This document shows, one piece after another, positions 1 through 9,168 of a DNA stretch of 64,000 nucleotides. The notes under the pieces are model-generated. The model worked only from the letters and a program-made list of their open reading frames with translations. It did not search any database and was not told the origin of the DNA. Every line of letters starts with the position of its first letter. Position 1 is the first letter of the stretch. The translations under genes and the position numbers were made by a program. The stretch comes from JBLMYQ01 sp050260055 (GTDB taxonomy: Bacteria; Bacillota; Clostridia; Acetivibrionales; UBA4821): contig JBLNBO010000022.1 of NCBI GenBank assembly GCA_050260055.1, forward strand, positions 62,001 to 126,000. Reading direction: 5' to 3'.

Positions 1-327
1 CAATTATCAGCAAGCAGAATGATGAAAGAAATTCCCAAAGCTGATGTTGTTATTACAAATCCAACTCACTTTGCGGTTGCAATAAAATATGAACCAGAAA
101 AGAGCGCTGCACCTGTGGTTTTGGCAAAAGGGCAAGACTATCTGGCTTTAAGAATAAAAGAGGTTGCTAAAGAAAACAGGGTAGAGATTGTTGAAAATAA
201 GCCGCTTGCCAGGACTTTATACAGCACTGTTGAAATTGGCGAAGCAATTCCGGAAGAACTTTATCAGGCAGTAGCTGAAGTTCTTGCATTCGTATACAGC
301 TTGAAAGATAAAAAGCCTGCAGTATAA
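1..327 (+). CDS. flhB: FlhB, flagellar export switch protein (C-terminal fragment)
   Basis: The frame is open from base 1, so the gene is cut by the window edge and only the last 108 residues are present. The fragment is the cytoplasmic domain of FlhB, which switches the flagellar type III export gate from rod/hook to filament substrates. The self-cleavage signature NPTH is at fragment residues 20-23, after a KADVVIT strand, as in all FlhB/YscU proteins; the following FAVAIKY and LA(K)GQDYLALRIKEVA stretches are also typical. It is the first gene of a + strand run with flhA, 70 bases downstream. Identification is firm; the membrane part lies outside the window. Confidence 0.96.
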   Translation, partial: QLSASRMMKEIPKADVVITNPTHFAVAIKYEPEKSAAPVVLAKGQDYLALRIKEVAKENRVEIVENKPLARTLYSTVEIGEAIPEELYQAVAEVLAFVYSLKDKKPAV

Positions 328-397
328 CTCACCCCCTATCCCCCTCTCTTGAAATAGAGGGGGAAAAGAGGGAGATTTGGGAGAGGGGAGGGTCTAA
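328..397 (+). repeat. C/G-rich hairpin element between flhB and flhA
   Basis: The spacer contains a palindrome (CCCCCTCT, short AT loop, AGAGGGGG) followed by more G-rich copies of the same motif (GAGGGAG, GAGAGGGGAGGG). It has no clean U-tract, so it is not an obvious terminator. Related C/T-rich then G/A-rich dyads occur at 15641-15768 and 50788-50852, which suggests a dispersed intergenic palindrome. Its last G-rich part also supplies the flhA ribosome site. Confidence 0.55.
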
Positions 398-2428
398 ATG
401 AAGCTAGGGGATGTAGGAGTAGCAATAATAATAGTTGCAGTAGTATTAATAATTATCCTACCAATCCCTGGGTGGTTATTAGATGTCCTTCTTGCAATTA
501 ATATTTCCTTATCTTTGCTTATACTATTAAATAGTATTTATGCAAAAGATGCTTTGCAAATGTCCATATTTCCCTCGTTATTATTAATAACAACAATTTA
601 TAGGTTATCACTAAATATTTCTGCGGCCAAGCTGGTTTTAGCAGAAGGAGAAGCTGGACAAGTAATAGAAAAATTCGGTACATTCGTTACCAGAGACAAT
701 ATTGTTGTAGGATTCATAATATATTTGATAATAATGATTGTGCAGTTTTTGGTTATTACCAAAGGAGCCGAAAGGGTATCAGAAGTTGCAGCGAGATTTA
801 CCCTTGATGCAATGCCTGGAAAACAGATGGCGATAGATGCAGATTTGAATTCCGGTTTGGTATCAGAGGAAGAAGCGAAGGAAAGAAGAAAGAACGTTCA
901 GCGTGAAGCGGATTTTTACGGAGCAATGGATGGTGCCAGTAAGTTTGTCAAAGGTGATGCTATTGCCGGTATTATCATAACTGCAATAAATATCGTAGGC
1001 GGATTGATAATAGGGGTCCTGATGAGGGGCGAAGAAATAATGCAGGCATTAAATGATTATACTATCCTAACCGTTGGTGATGGCTTGGTAAGTCAAATCC
1101 CTGCACTTCTTATCTCAACAGCAACCGGTATTATAGTTACCAGGGCAGCTTCAGATTCAACCTTGAGTGAAGGTTTACTAAAGCAGATATTCCAAAACCC
1201 AAAAGTAATGCTTATTACATCTGGTGTATGCTTAATTCTTGCATTATTTGGGCTTCCAACATTACCTTTTGTAATAATTGCTGGCGTATTGTCAACGGTT
1301 GGATTCAAGCTTGAAAGAGAATTGAATCTGAAACAAAAAGCGATGGAAGTTCAAGTACAAGAGACAGAGGTTGAAGAAACAAGAAAACCTGAGAATGTTG
1401 TGACCCTTTTGCAAGTTGATCCGATTGAGTTGGAGTTTGGCTATGGAGTAATACCTCTTGCGGACGTAAACCAAGGAGGAGATCTGCTAGACCGAGTAGT
1501 AATGATTAGGAGACAGTTAGCTCTTGAACTTGGTATGATAGTTCCTATGATAAGGTTAAGAGATAATATACAGTTAAATTCAAATGAATATATAATCAAA
1601 ATTAAGGGTGTTGAAGTAGCCAGAGGCGATTTGATGTTCGAAAATTATCTGGCTATGAATCCTGGGACTGTTGAACAAGAGATAGACGGTTATGATACAG
1701 TTGAACCTGCATTTGGACTTCCTGCAAAATGGATTTCCGAGAGCCAAAGAGAAAGAGCAGAAATGCTTGGTTATACTGTTGTTGATTTGCCGTCAATTAT
1801 TGCTACGCATTTAACTGAGATTATTAAGAGATATTCACATGAATTACTTGGAAGACAAGAAGTTCAAACCCTACTTGATAATGTTAAGGTAAATTATCCT
1901 GCCATTGTAGATGAACTGGTACCAAAAGTAATGACTCTGGGTGAAATTCAAAAGGTTCTCGCAAGCTTGCTTAGAGAAAATGTAAGTATTAGAGATATGG
2001 TAACTATACTTGAAACTCTTGCTGATTATGCACCAATTACTCATGATTCGGACATGCTCACTGAGTATGTAAGACAAGCTTTAGGCAGAGCCATATCCAG
2101 AAGATTTATTTCTGGAAACAAAGCAACTGTAATTACGATAGATCCTCAACTGGAACAAAAATTACTTGACTCAGTTCAACGAACAGAATATGGTTCATTT
2201 ATTTCAATGGAGCCAAACGAGTCACAAGCTATTATAAATAAATTGTATCAGCAGGTTCAAACCATTACAGCAACAGGGCAGCAGCCGATTGTGGTAGCTT
2301 CCCCGGGTGTGAGATTATATTTTAAACGTCTTACTGAGCAGGTCCTTCCAGAGTTGATAGTATTATCATATAATGAACTTGACCCAAGTATTGAAATTCA
2401 ATCGGTAGGAATGATTTCTATTAATTGA
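398..2428 (+). CDS. flhA: FlhA, flagellar type III export gate protein
   Basis: FlhA forms the nonameric ring of the flagellar export apparatus and, with FlhB, couples export to the ion gradient. The 676 residues match the usual length. The N-terminal half is a bundle of hydrophobic segments (about residues 5-310) that contains the conserved FHIPEP-family stretch ARFTLDAMPGKQMAIDADL and the following GLVSEEEA and FYGAMDGASKFVKGDA motifs. The C-terminal half is the soluble chaperone/substrate-docking domain. The start is preceded by a GAGGGGAGGG ribosome site. Highly confident. Confidence 0.98.
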   Translation: MKLGDVGVAIIIVAVVLIIILPIPGWLLDVLLAINISLSLLILLNSIYAKDALQMSIFPSLLLITTIYRLSLNISAAKLVLAEGEAGQVIEKFGTFVTRDNIVVGFIIYLIIMIVQFLVITKGAERVSEVAARFTLDAMPGKQMAIDADLNSGLVSEEEAKERRKNVQREADFYGAMDGASKFVKGDAIAGIIITAINIVGGLIIGVLMRGEEIMQALNDYTILTVGDGLVSQIPALLISTATGIIVTRAASDSTLSEGLLKQIFQNPKVMLITSGVCLILALFGLPTLPFVIIAGVLSTVGFKLERELNLKQKAMEVQVQETEVEETRKPENVVTLLQVDPIELEFGYGVIPLADVNQGGDLLDRVVMIRRQLALELGMIVPMIRLRDNIQLNSNEYIIKIKGVEVARGDLMFENYLAMNPGTVEQEIDGYDTVEPAFGLPAKWISESQRERAEMLGYTVVDLPSIIATHLTEIIKRYSHELLGRQEVQTLLDNVKVNYPAIVDELVPKVMTLGEIQKVLASLLRENVSIRDMVTILETLADYAPITHDSDMLTEYVRQALGRAISRRFISGNKATVITIDPQLEQKLLDSVQRTEYGSFISMEPNESQAIINKLYQQVQTITATGQQPIVVASPGVRLYFKRLTEQVLPELIVLSYNELDPSIEIQSVGMISIN

Positions 2429-2598
2429 CAGTGTAAAGTTGATAGTCTGGTTAAGATTGAATTTCTAAATCTAAAAGGTAACAAATACTCCCAAAAAATA
2501 TTAAAAATAATGAACAAAACAGTTTATATTTGAGCGATAGTTTGATATTATTTTGTTTAAGGTTTTACTATCAACTGTCATCTGTCAACTGTAAACTA
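2427..2598. repeat. Intergenic inverted-repeat element with heptamer arms (flhA-flhF)
   Basis: The flhA-flhF spacer starts with TTGACAG-6nt-GTTGATAGT (from 2427). It ends with the near-exact inverse, ACTATCAAC-6nt-CTGTCAA (2569-2592). About 120 bases of AT-rich, non-coding sequence lie between. The arms are built of 7-base units (AACTGTC/AACTATC). It looks like a small non-autonomous element (MITE-like). Similar arms occur at 38331-38513, 39405-39430, 49808-49845 and 62218-62247. Confidence 0.65.
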
Positions 2599-2618
2599 TA
2601 CTATAAAGGTGGTTTGAA

Positions 2619-3779
2619 ATGAAGATCAGAAGATATATGGGAAAAGATAAGCATGAAGCAATGCTAAAGGTAAAAATGGACTTGGGGAATGACGCTGTAA
2701 TTGTTAGTACCCGAAATGTGAGACAAAAAGGTATTGCGGGCTTTTTCAAAAAGCCTCTTGTTGAAATGTTAGCAGCGCTTGATGACAGCGATAAGAAATC
2801 TTCCGATTCCAAATTGGCCGAAAATAATGAAGGTAATAAGAGTAAGATAGAAGAAGAAATAAAAATCAAAGATCAGAAGCTTAACCAGCTTGAAGCTAAA
2901 GTGTCTAATATTGAAGGTATTCTTCAAAAGCTTACTGGGCAGATTCAAACAGGTGGGAAACCTATTCAGGAAACACAGCCGGATTTTAATACTAAAATAT
3001 ATCAACTTTTCACTAATAATTTACTCAGAAATGAAGTAGAACCTGAAATTGCCAAGAAGATTATTGATACCGTAAAAGAAAAGGTTGCAAATAGTGAAAA
3101 TGTCAGCGAAGTAGCAGCAACTTTATATAATACTATCCAAAACTTTCTTGGCAAGCCTGAGACAATACAGATTCCAGCTAATAAAAAGCCGTATATAATT
3201 ATTCTGCTTGGACCAACCGGCGTAGGAAAAACTACCACACTTGCAAAGCTTGCAGCTGATTTTGCATTAAATCAAAAGAAAGATGTAGGCTTGATTACTT
3301 CAGATACTTTCAGAATAGCAGCAGTAGAACAGTTAAAGACATATGCTGAAATTCTTGGTATGCCTGTAAATGTTATATATTCTGCAAGTGAGATAAATGA
3401 AGCAATTAATAGTTTTTCGGATAAGGATGTAATACTTATAGATACACCAGGAAGAAGCCATAAGAATAAAACTCAATTTGAAGAATTGAAATCATTGGTA
3501 TTGAATACCCATGCAGATGAGCTTTATCTTCTGATTGGAGCTACAACAGGGATGAAAAACTGCAAAGACATAATAAAAAGCTATAGCTTTATCGAAAACT
3601 ACAAACTATTATTTACAAAGATTGATGAAACCTCTTCATATGGGATAATTCTAAATGTTAGAGAAATGACAGGAAGGTCATTGTCTTATGTTACTACTGG
3701 ACAGAGCGTTCCTGAAGATATCGAAATTATAAATGTGGACAAGATATCAAAAATTTTGTTGGGGAGTATACCTGCATGA
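2619..3779 (+). CDS. flhF: FlhF, SRP-type GTPase for flagellar placement
   Basis: FlhF is a signal-recognition-particle-like GTPase that recruits the first flagellar ring components and sets flagellar position and number. The 386-residue protein has the characteristic N-terminal MKIRRYMGKDKHEAM segment, a charged linker with coiled-coil character (about residues 65-110), the NG domain with P-loop GPTGVGKTT near residue 198, the SRP-family DTFRIAAVEQL motif and a DTPGR switch. The ribosome site is AAAGGTGG. It overlaps flhG by 4 bases (ATGA), so the two are translationally coupled, as expected for a GTPase and its activator. Confidence 0.97.
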   Translation: MKIRRYMGKDKHEAMLKVKMDLGNDAVIVSTRNVRQKGIAGFFKKPLVEMLAALDDSDKKSSDSKLAENNEGNKSKIEEEIKIKDQKLNQLEAKVSNIEGILQKLTGQIQTGGKPIQETQPDFNTKIYQLFTNNLLRNEVEPEIAKKIIDTVKEKVANSENVSEVAATLYNTIQNFLGKPETIQIPANKKPYIIILLGPTGVGKTTTLAKLAADFALNQKKDVGLITSDTFRIAAVEQLKTYAEILGMPVNVIYSASEINEAINSFSDKDVILIDTPGRSHKNKTQFEELKSLVLNTHADELYLLIGATTGMKNCKDIIKSYSFIENYKLLFTKIDETSSYGIILNVREMTGRSLSYVTTGQSVPEDIEIINVDKISKILLGSIPA

Positions 3780-4678
3780 AGGATCAGGCAGATAAATTAA
3801 GGCAAATAATTTCAAATATAAAAAGCAAAAATACAGCTGCTCCTGAGCTTGAGGAAAAAGAGATTCCGAAAAGAACATCAAGGGTTATTACTGTCACAAG
3901 CGGCAAAGGCGGGGTTGGAAAGACAAATGTTGCTGTGAATCTAGGTATTACTCTTAGTGAATATGGGTTTAAGGTGATAGTTCTTGATGCTGATTTTGGG
4001 CTGGCAAATATTGATGTTTTATTTGGTATTGTTCCAAGGTTTACACTATTGGATGTTATTAATAATAAAAAAAACATAGCTGAAATATTAACTGAAGGCC
4101 CCAAAAATTTAAAATTTATTTCTGGAGGGTCTGGTGTTGAGCAATTAGCTAAGCTTGATAAGGCGCAATTGGAGAGATTTATCGAAAACATGGCAATTCT
4201 TGATAAATTAGCAGATTATATAATAATTGATACCGGTGCCGGTGTATCAGAGAGTGTAATAAGCTTTGTAATGGCGGCAGATGAAGTTTTATTAGTAACA
4301 AATCCCGAGCCTACCTCAATCACTGATGCTTATGCACTGATAAAAATGGTTTCAAACCGGGATAAGAACAAGAATATTAAGCTGATTGTAAACAAAGCAG
4401 AGAACCAGATAGAAGCTGAAAATATTCTAAGAAAGCTTTCTATGGTTGCAGAAAAGTTTTTATCAATTAAGCTATCGCCGTTGGGATATTTGATAAATGA
4501 TGAAGTAGTGCCGAAATCTGTGAAGATGCAGCAACCGTTTACTATTGCATTCCCAAAGAGCAATCCTACTAAACAGATTAGAGATATATGCAAGAAGCTG
4601 GTACAAATAAAAGTCGAAAGAAATCAAGGAGGAGTTAAATCCTTTGTAAATAAATTAGTCGGTTTCCTAAATAATTAA
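3776..4678 (+). CDS. flhG: FlhG (YlxH), MinD-like ATPase
   Basis: FlhG is a ParA/MinD-family ATPase that stimulates FlhF GTPase and limits flagellar number. At 300 residues it has the deviant Walker A box SGKGGVGKTN near residue 45, a VLDADFGLANIDVLFG switch region and IIIDTGAG Walker B. The C-terminal half carries the FlhG-type long basic and amphipathic tail. The N-terminal DQ-rich segment before the Walker box (MKDQADKLRQII) resembles the FlhF-binding peptide of Bacillus FlhG. Start ATG lies inside the end of flhF. Confidence 0.96.
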   Translation: MKDQADKLRQIISNIKSKNTAAPELEEKEIPKRTSRVITVTSGKGGVGKTNVAVNLGITLSEYGFKVIVLDADFGLANIDVLFGIVPRFTLLDVINNKKNIAEILTEGPKNLKFISGGSGVEQLAKLDKAQLERFIENMAILDKLADYIIIDTGAGVSESVISFVMAADEVLLVTNPEPTSITDAYALIKMVSNRDKNKNIKLIVNKAENQIEAENILRKLSMVAEKFLSIKLSPLGYLINDEVVPKSVKMQQPFTIAFPKSNPTKQIRDICKKLVQIKVERNQGGVKSFVNKLVGFLNN

Positions 4679-4703
4679 ATATTGTCAGTGTTGGAGGTTT
4701 AAT

Positions 4704-5375
4704 GTGCAAGTAAAGGATATAAACATTGGGGCAAATTTAGAAATATCCATATATAGAGAAGGCGAAAAGCCTGGAAAGTCTTTTCCAGTTAAAGTACAAA
4801 ATATTTTTGATGATAAAAGAATTGAAATTGATGTTCCGTTTTCTGGCGGGCAGATGATACTCTTTCAAGTTAATGTTATAATTGAAGTAACCACGACTAC
4901 CCAAGAGGGAGTATTTTCTTTCAAGGCAAAGGTAATTGAACGTTCTAAAAGGAACGATATTCCAGTTATGATTATTAAGGTAGAAACAGAGTTTGAGAAA
5001 AGGCAGAGGAGAGCTTACTTTAGGATAGCGTGCAATTGCAATCTAAGATATAGAAAATATAAGCTTCCTGTACTTGGAGAGAACGAAGAACAATTTAAAA
5101 CAGTAATGACTTGTGACATAAGTGGTGGAGGGGTATGTTTCCAGACTGAAGAAAAATTAGATGCTGAAGAATTTTATGAATGTGTTATAATATTAGACAA
5201 GGATACTGAGATAAATACAATATGCAAACTAGTTTCTGCAACAAAAGAAGAATATACCGACAAATTTTGGAAAACAGGAATGAAATATGAGAGAATAACG
5301 GAGCAAGCAAGAGAAAGAGTTATCAACTTTATTTTTCAAGAACAATTAAAGCTCCGCAGAAAAGGATTGGTTTGA
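4704..5375 (+). CDS. PilZ-domain c-di-GMP receptor, YcgR/YpfA type
   Basis: This 223-residue protein has the two-domain layout of flagellar brake proteins (YcgR, Bacillus YpfA/DgrA): an N-terminal YcgR-like beta domain (about 1-95) and a C-terminal PilZ domain. Both c-di-GMP binding signatures are intact: R103-AYF-R107 and D138-I-S140-GG-G143. In this family c-di-GMP binding slows or stops the motor through MotA or the rotor. Its place between flhG and cheB supports a motility role. Translation starts at GTG 4704, 7 bases after GGAGG. It abuts cheB. Confidence 0.92.
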   Translation: MQVKDINIGANLEISIYREGEKPGKSFPVKVQNIFDDKRIEIDVPFSGGQMILFQVNVIIEVTTTTQEGVFSFKAKVIERSKRNDIPVMIIKVETEFEKRQRRAYFRIACNCNLRYRKYKLPVLGENEEQFKTVMTCDISGGGVCFQTEEKLDAEEFYECVIILDKDTEINTICKLVSATKEEYTDKFWKTGMKYERITEQARERVINFIFQEQLKLRRKGLV

Positions 5376-6521
5376 TTGAGTAGTACAGGCTCTGAAAATA
5401 TTAAGGTATTAATTGTTGGACAGTCATGTTTTGCAGGACAAATGATTGCAAGTACCCTTAGGACTGACCCATCATTAGAAGTTCTTGATATTTGTAGAAA
5501 TAGTTCAGAAATTACTGAAAAAATCAGTTTTTATAATCCTGATGTTATTGCAGTTGATGCTCAAATGAATAATTTGGCTGAAAAAGAATATCTTAGAAAA
5601 ATTATGGATAGTAATTATGCACCTGTTGTAATGCTTGGGAAGAAAGAAAATAGCTTTCAGGATATCCTAGAGTATGGTTCGGTAAACAAAAATGCTTATT
5701 TTGTTGACAGACCGGATGATTATCTTGAACTAATCAGTGAACCTGTAAAAAAAGAATTGATTAAAAAGGTTCACATGGCAAAGAATTTAAAGTATAATCA
5801 TATTGATAATAATTGCATTTCATTTGTTGAAAAAAATAAAACATCCAACGATACTGTTATCAGTAACAAATTTACCTGGGAATATCGTACTAATTTCACC
5901 AGAAGACTTGGTATTAAAAACATTGTAGCAATTGGGTCCTCTACAGGTGGACCAAGTGCTCTTTTGGACGTAATACCATCACTACCAAAAAATTTATCTG
6001 CAGCTTATCTTATTGTTCAACATATGCCTGCTGGATTCACCAGTTCGTTTGCTCAAAGGCTTGACAATCTAAGCCAAATTAATGTTAAAGAAGCAGAGGA
6101 TGGAGATATTGTACAAGCCGGGTCAGCTTACATTGCACCTGGTGGAAAGCATATGATGGTTGAAAAAGATGAATTTGCTGGAGTCTTGAGAATTAAATTA
6201 TCTAACAAACCGCCTAAAAATTCCGTCAGGCCATCTGCGGACATACTATTCAATTCGTTAGCAGAAACAGGTTTGGGCAACTTAGTGGGAATAGTAATGA
6301 CTGGTATGGGATGTGATGGCCGAGAGGGTTTGAAAAATATGAAAGAAAGAAACAAAGCAGTAATCATAGCCGAGAGTGAGGAATCATGCGTTGTATACGG
6401 TATGCCAAAGGCTGTGATAGACGCAGGGATAGCAGATAGGATTGTTCCTGTGTCCCAAATTACGAATGCGATTATTAATTACGTGGGGGTGGATAGAAAT
6501 GGATATGAGTCAATACATTGA
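5376..6521 (+). CDS. cheB: CheB-type chemoreceptor methylesterase/deamidase with degenerate receiver
   Basis: CheB removes methyl groups from chemoreceptor glutamates. The C-terminal catalytic domain (about 180-365) is intact: IGSSTGG with Ser189, QHMP with His216 and TGMGCDG with the catalytic Asp near residue 311. The N-terminal receiver is unusual. The acidic pair is replaced by Gly15-Gln16, the switch Ser/Thr by Gly88 and the conserved Lys by Arg112; only the phospho-acceptor-position Asp61 remains. It may therefore not be regulated by ordinary phosphorylation. The start is TTG, immediately after the stop of the PilZ gene. The gene overlaps cheA by 23 bases. Confidence 0.93.
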   Translation: MSSTGSENIKVLIVGQSCFAGQMIASTLRTDPSLEVLDICRNSSEITEKISFYNPDVIAVDAQMNNLAEKEYLRKIMDSNYAPVVMLGKKENSFQDILEYGSVNKNAYFVDRPDDYLELISEPVKKELIKKVHMAKNLKYNHIDNNCISFVEKNKTSNDTVISNKFTWEYRTNFTRRLGIKNIVAIGSSTGGPSALLDVIPSLPKNLSAAYLIVQHMPAGFTSSFAQRLDNLSQINVKEAEDGDIVQAGSAYIAPGGKHMMVEKDEFAGVLRIKLSNKPPKNSVRPSADILFNSLAETGLGNLVGIVMTGMGCDGREGLKNMKERNKAVIIAESEESCVVYGMPKAVIDAGIADRIVPVSQITNAIINYVGVDRNGYESIH

Positions 6522-8694
6522 GATTTTTATTGAGGAAACCAAGGAGCACGTCCAAAATTTAAATCAGAGTTTACTCCAACTTGAAAAGAATCCTGGAGAT
6601 ATGGTTATCCTAAACGAAATATTCAGGGTTGCACATACATTAAAGGGTATGGCTGGAACGATGGGATTCACCAAGATGGCGACACTAACTCATGATATGG
6701 AGGATGTACTTCAATCAATAAGAAACGGAGAAATAAAAATAAGTACCAAACTTGTTGATATCCTCTTTAAATGTCTCGATGCAATAGAAGCTTTCTTGAA
6801 TGCAATAATCAATTTGGGAAATGAAGGAGACTTTGATGCCCAAGAAATTGTAGAAACTTTAGCGAAAATTAGAAAAGAAAAGAAAATTGATTTTGAAACA
6901 AAACCAGAAAAGAAGAAAGAAGAAAAAACTCCTGAGCCTAAATTAGGTATTGGAGCTACAGCTCAATTTACACCTGATATATATGAGCAGAATGTTGTTA
7001 ATAAAGCATTGGAAATGGGAATAAATGCATTTAAAATTACAATTTCCCTGGATAAAGGGTGCGTACTTAAAGCTGCAAGGGCGTTTGTTGTATTCCAAAC
7101 GCTTGAGAGATATTCAGAAATAATTAAATCTGTTCCTCATGTTGAGGATATAGAAGATGAAAAGTTCGATCAGGAGTTTACGGTAGTAGTTGTAACAAGA
7201 GAAAGCGAAGAACTTCTGGAAAAGGAATTGTATTCGATTTCTGAAGTAGATACTGTAATAATTTCAGCGGTTCCTGCAGCAGAGATTGATAGCAGGCAGA
7301 TACCGGCAATCGGAAACAAGAAGGAATCTTTGAAGAAACCGGAACCAATTGAAGTTGAACAAAAAGTTATCGAAGAAGCACCGATAGAATCACGTGAGGA
7401 ACAACCTGTTATAGAATTAATGGAACAAGATGATTTCATTAAACATAATATTGAAATGCTTAGCGAATATGAAGCTGATGTAATTGAAAAGACACCTATT
7501 ACAGTTAAGAATGCAGCTGGAACTGCAGCTAATGCAAAGGGCGTTAAAACAGGCAAAACAGTTAGGGTTGATATTGATAGACTCGATGCCTTAATGAATC
7601 TTGTCAGCGAGCTTATAATTATTAAAACAAGACTTGAAGGTATTGATGGTATTCAAAGAACGCAGAACTATAACGAAGCTGTTGAATATCTTGAGAGAAT
7701 AACAACTAATCTCCATGATGCAGTTATGAAGGTTAGAATGGTGCCTATCGAAATAGTGTTCAATAGATTCCCAAGAATGATACGCGATTTATCAAGGGAA
7801 ACAGGAAAAGAAATCAATTTGATTATGTCCGGTGAAGAAACAGAACTTGATAGAACTGTTATCGATGAAATTGGAGATCCGCTCATCCACCTCTTGAGGA
7901 ATTCAGCAGATCATGGTATTGAAACACCAGAAAAAAGAAAACAGCTTGGAAAACCTAATGCTGGTTCAATATTCCTAAGATCTTATCAAGAAGGAAATAA
8001 CGTAGCAATAGAAGTTGAGGACGATGGAGCAGGCATTAACATTGATAAAACCAAGAAAAAGATTCTGGAAAAAGGCCTTTTAAACAAGGAAGCTCTTAAT
8101 GCGCTAAGCAAGAAAGAGATAATGGACTTCCTATTCAAACCAAGCTTTAGTACAGCTGATAAGGTTACAGATATTTCTGGCAGAGGTGTTGGTCTTGATG
8201 TTGTTAAAACAAAGATTGAGGCTCTGGGTGGAGTAATTGAAGTTGAAACTGAGTCTGGCAAAGGCTGTAAATTCATTATTAGACTTCCTCTTACACTAGC
8301 AATAATTCAAGCACTTCTTGTTCTCATTGGGGAAGAAAAGTTTGCGGTACCTCTTAGTTCGATTAGAGAGATAATAAATATCGACTTGAAAGAAATTAAG
8401 CTGGTTCAAAAACAAGAAGTAATAATTCTAAGAGAGCAGGTAATACCAATAATCAGGCTGGATCAAGTACTTGAAGTACCTAAGGTAGAAAATAATTCTA
8501 CACAGGTAACTGTTGTTGTAGTCAAGAAAGGCGAAAAGCTTTCAGGTATTGTAGTTGATAGCCTGATTGGACAGCAGGAAATTGTTATTAAATCTCTTGG
8601 TAAACTCCTTGTTGGGACAAAAAGTATTGCAGGTGCAACAATTCTTGGAGACGGTCAGGTTGCACTAATTATAGATGTTAATGCATTAGCATAA
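6499..8694 (+). CDS. cheA: CheA, chemotaxis histidine kinase
   Basis: CheA is the receptor-coupled kinase that phosphorylates CheY and CheB. From ATG 6499, preceded by GGGGGTGG, it is 731 residues. Domains in order: P1 HPt with His46 in VAHTLKG; a P2-type response-regulator-binding region after an acidic/lysine-rich linker (about 155-275); a long linker; P3 dimerisation helices (VDIDRLDALMNLVSEL); the P4 ATPase with an N-box (LIHLLRNSADHGIE), the G1 box (VEDDGAGI) and G2 (GRGVGLDVV); and the P5 CheW-like domain. An open frame extends upstream to 6442, but the extra 19 residues have no ribosome site and no family similarity. Confidence 0.97.
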   Translation: MDMSQYIEIFIEETKEHVQNLNQSLLQLEKNPGDMVILNEIFRVAHTLKGMAGTMGFTKMATLTHDMEDVLQSIRNGEIKISTKLVDILFKCLDAIEAFLNAIINLGNEGDFDAQEIVETLAKIRKEKKIDFETKPEKKKEEKTPEPKLGIGATAQFTPDIYEQNVVNKALEMGINAFKITISLDKGCVLKAARAFVVFQTLERYSEIIKSVPHVEDIEDEKFDQEFTVVVVTRESEELLEKELYSISEVDTVIISAVPAAEIDSRQIPAIGNKKESLKKPEPIEVEQKVIEEAPIESREEQPVIELMEQDDFIKHNIEMLSEYEADVIEKTPITVKNAAGTAANAKGVKTGKTVRVDIDRLDALMNLVSELIIIKTRLEGIDGIQRTQNYNEAVEYLERITTNLHDAVMKVRMVPIEIVFNRFPRMIRDLSRETGKEINLIMSGEETELDRTVIDEIGDPLIHLLRNSADHGIETPEKRKQLGKPNAGSIFLRSYQEGNNVAIEVEDDGAGINIDKTKKKILEKGLLNKEALNALSKKEIMDFLFKPSFSTADKVTDISGRGVGLDVVKTKIEALGGVIEVETESGKGCKFIIRLPLTLAIIQALLVLIGEEKFAVPLSSIREIINIDLKEIKLVQKQEVIILREQVIPIIRLDQVLEVPKVENNSTQVTVVVVKKGEKLSGIVVDSLIGQQEIVIKSLGKLLVGTKSIAGATILGDGQVALIIDVNALA

Positions 8695-8707
8695 GGGGGG
8701 AAGAATA

Positions 8708-9148
8708 ATGGAAGGTCAGGCTATGGCATCAAACCAATATATTATATTCCGTATGAATAATGAAGAGTATGGAATAGATATACAGAAGGTAACGACTATT
8801 GAAAAATTATTAGCTATTACTAGAGTTCCGCATGCTCCAGAGGGAGTCAGGGGTGTTATAAATCTTAGAGGTGAAATAATCCCGGTTGTAGAATTGGCGC
8901 AGAAATTACATTTAGGACAATTCGTTCATTCTGATGATACAAGAATAATTATATTTAAGATTGAAGATCTTTCAGTAGGATTTATTGTTGATGAAGTTGT
9001 TGAAGTTTTAACAATACCTGAGGAGAATATAGAAAATATTACTCAGGTTTCAAATGATGTAGCTATTGACTATATTTGTGGTATTGGTAAAATCAAAGGT
9101 AAAATAGTTACACTTTTGAACCTTGATAAGCTGGTTGTATTAAAGTAA
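8708..9148 (+). CDS. cheW: CheW, chemotaxis coupling protein
   Basis: CheW links chemoreceptors to CheA P5 in the receptor array. It has 146 residues with the family pattern: YIIFRMNNEEYGIDIQKV near the start, ITRVPHAPEGVRGVINLRGEIIPVVEL in the middle, and a second subdomain ending LLNLDKLV. A strong AGGGGGGAAG ribosome site precedes ATG 8708. It lies 13 bases after cheA and 20 before cheC, so it is clearly in the same operon. Confidence 0.97.
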   Translation: MEGQAMASNQYIIFRMNNEEYGIDIQKVTTIEKLLAITRVPHAPEGVRGVINLRGEIIPVVELAQKLHLGQFVHSDDTRIIIFKIEDLSVGFIVDEVVEVLTIPEENIENITQVSNDVAIDYICGIGKIKGKIVTLLNLDKLVVLK

Positions 9149-9168
9149 TTTTGATTAGAGGTGTTAGC

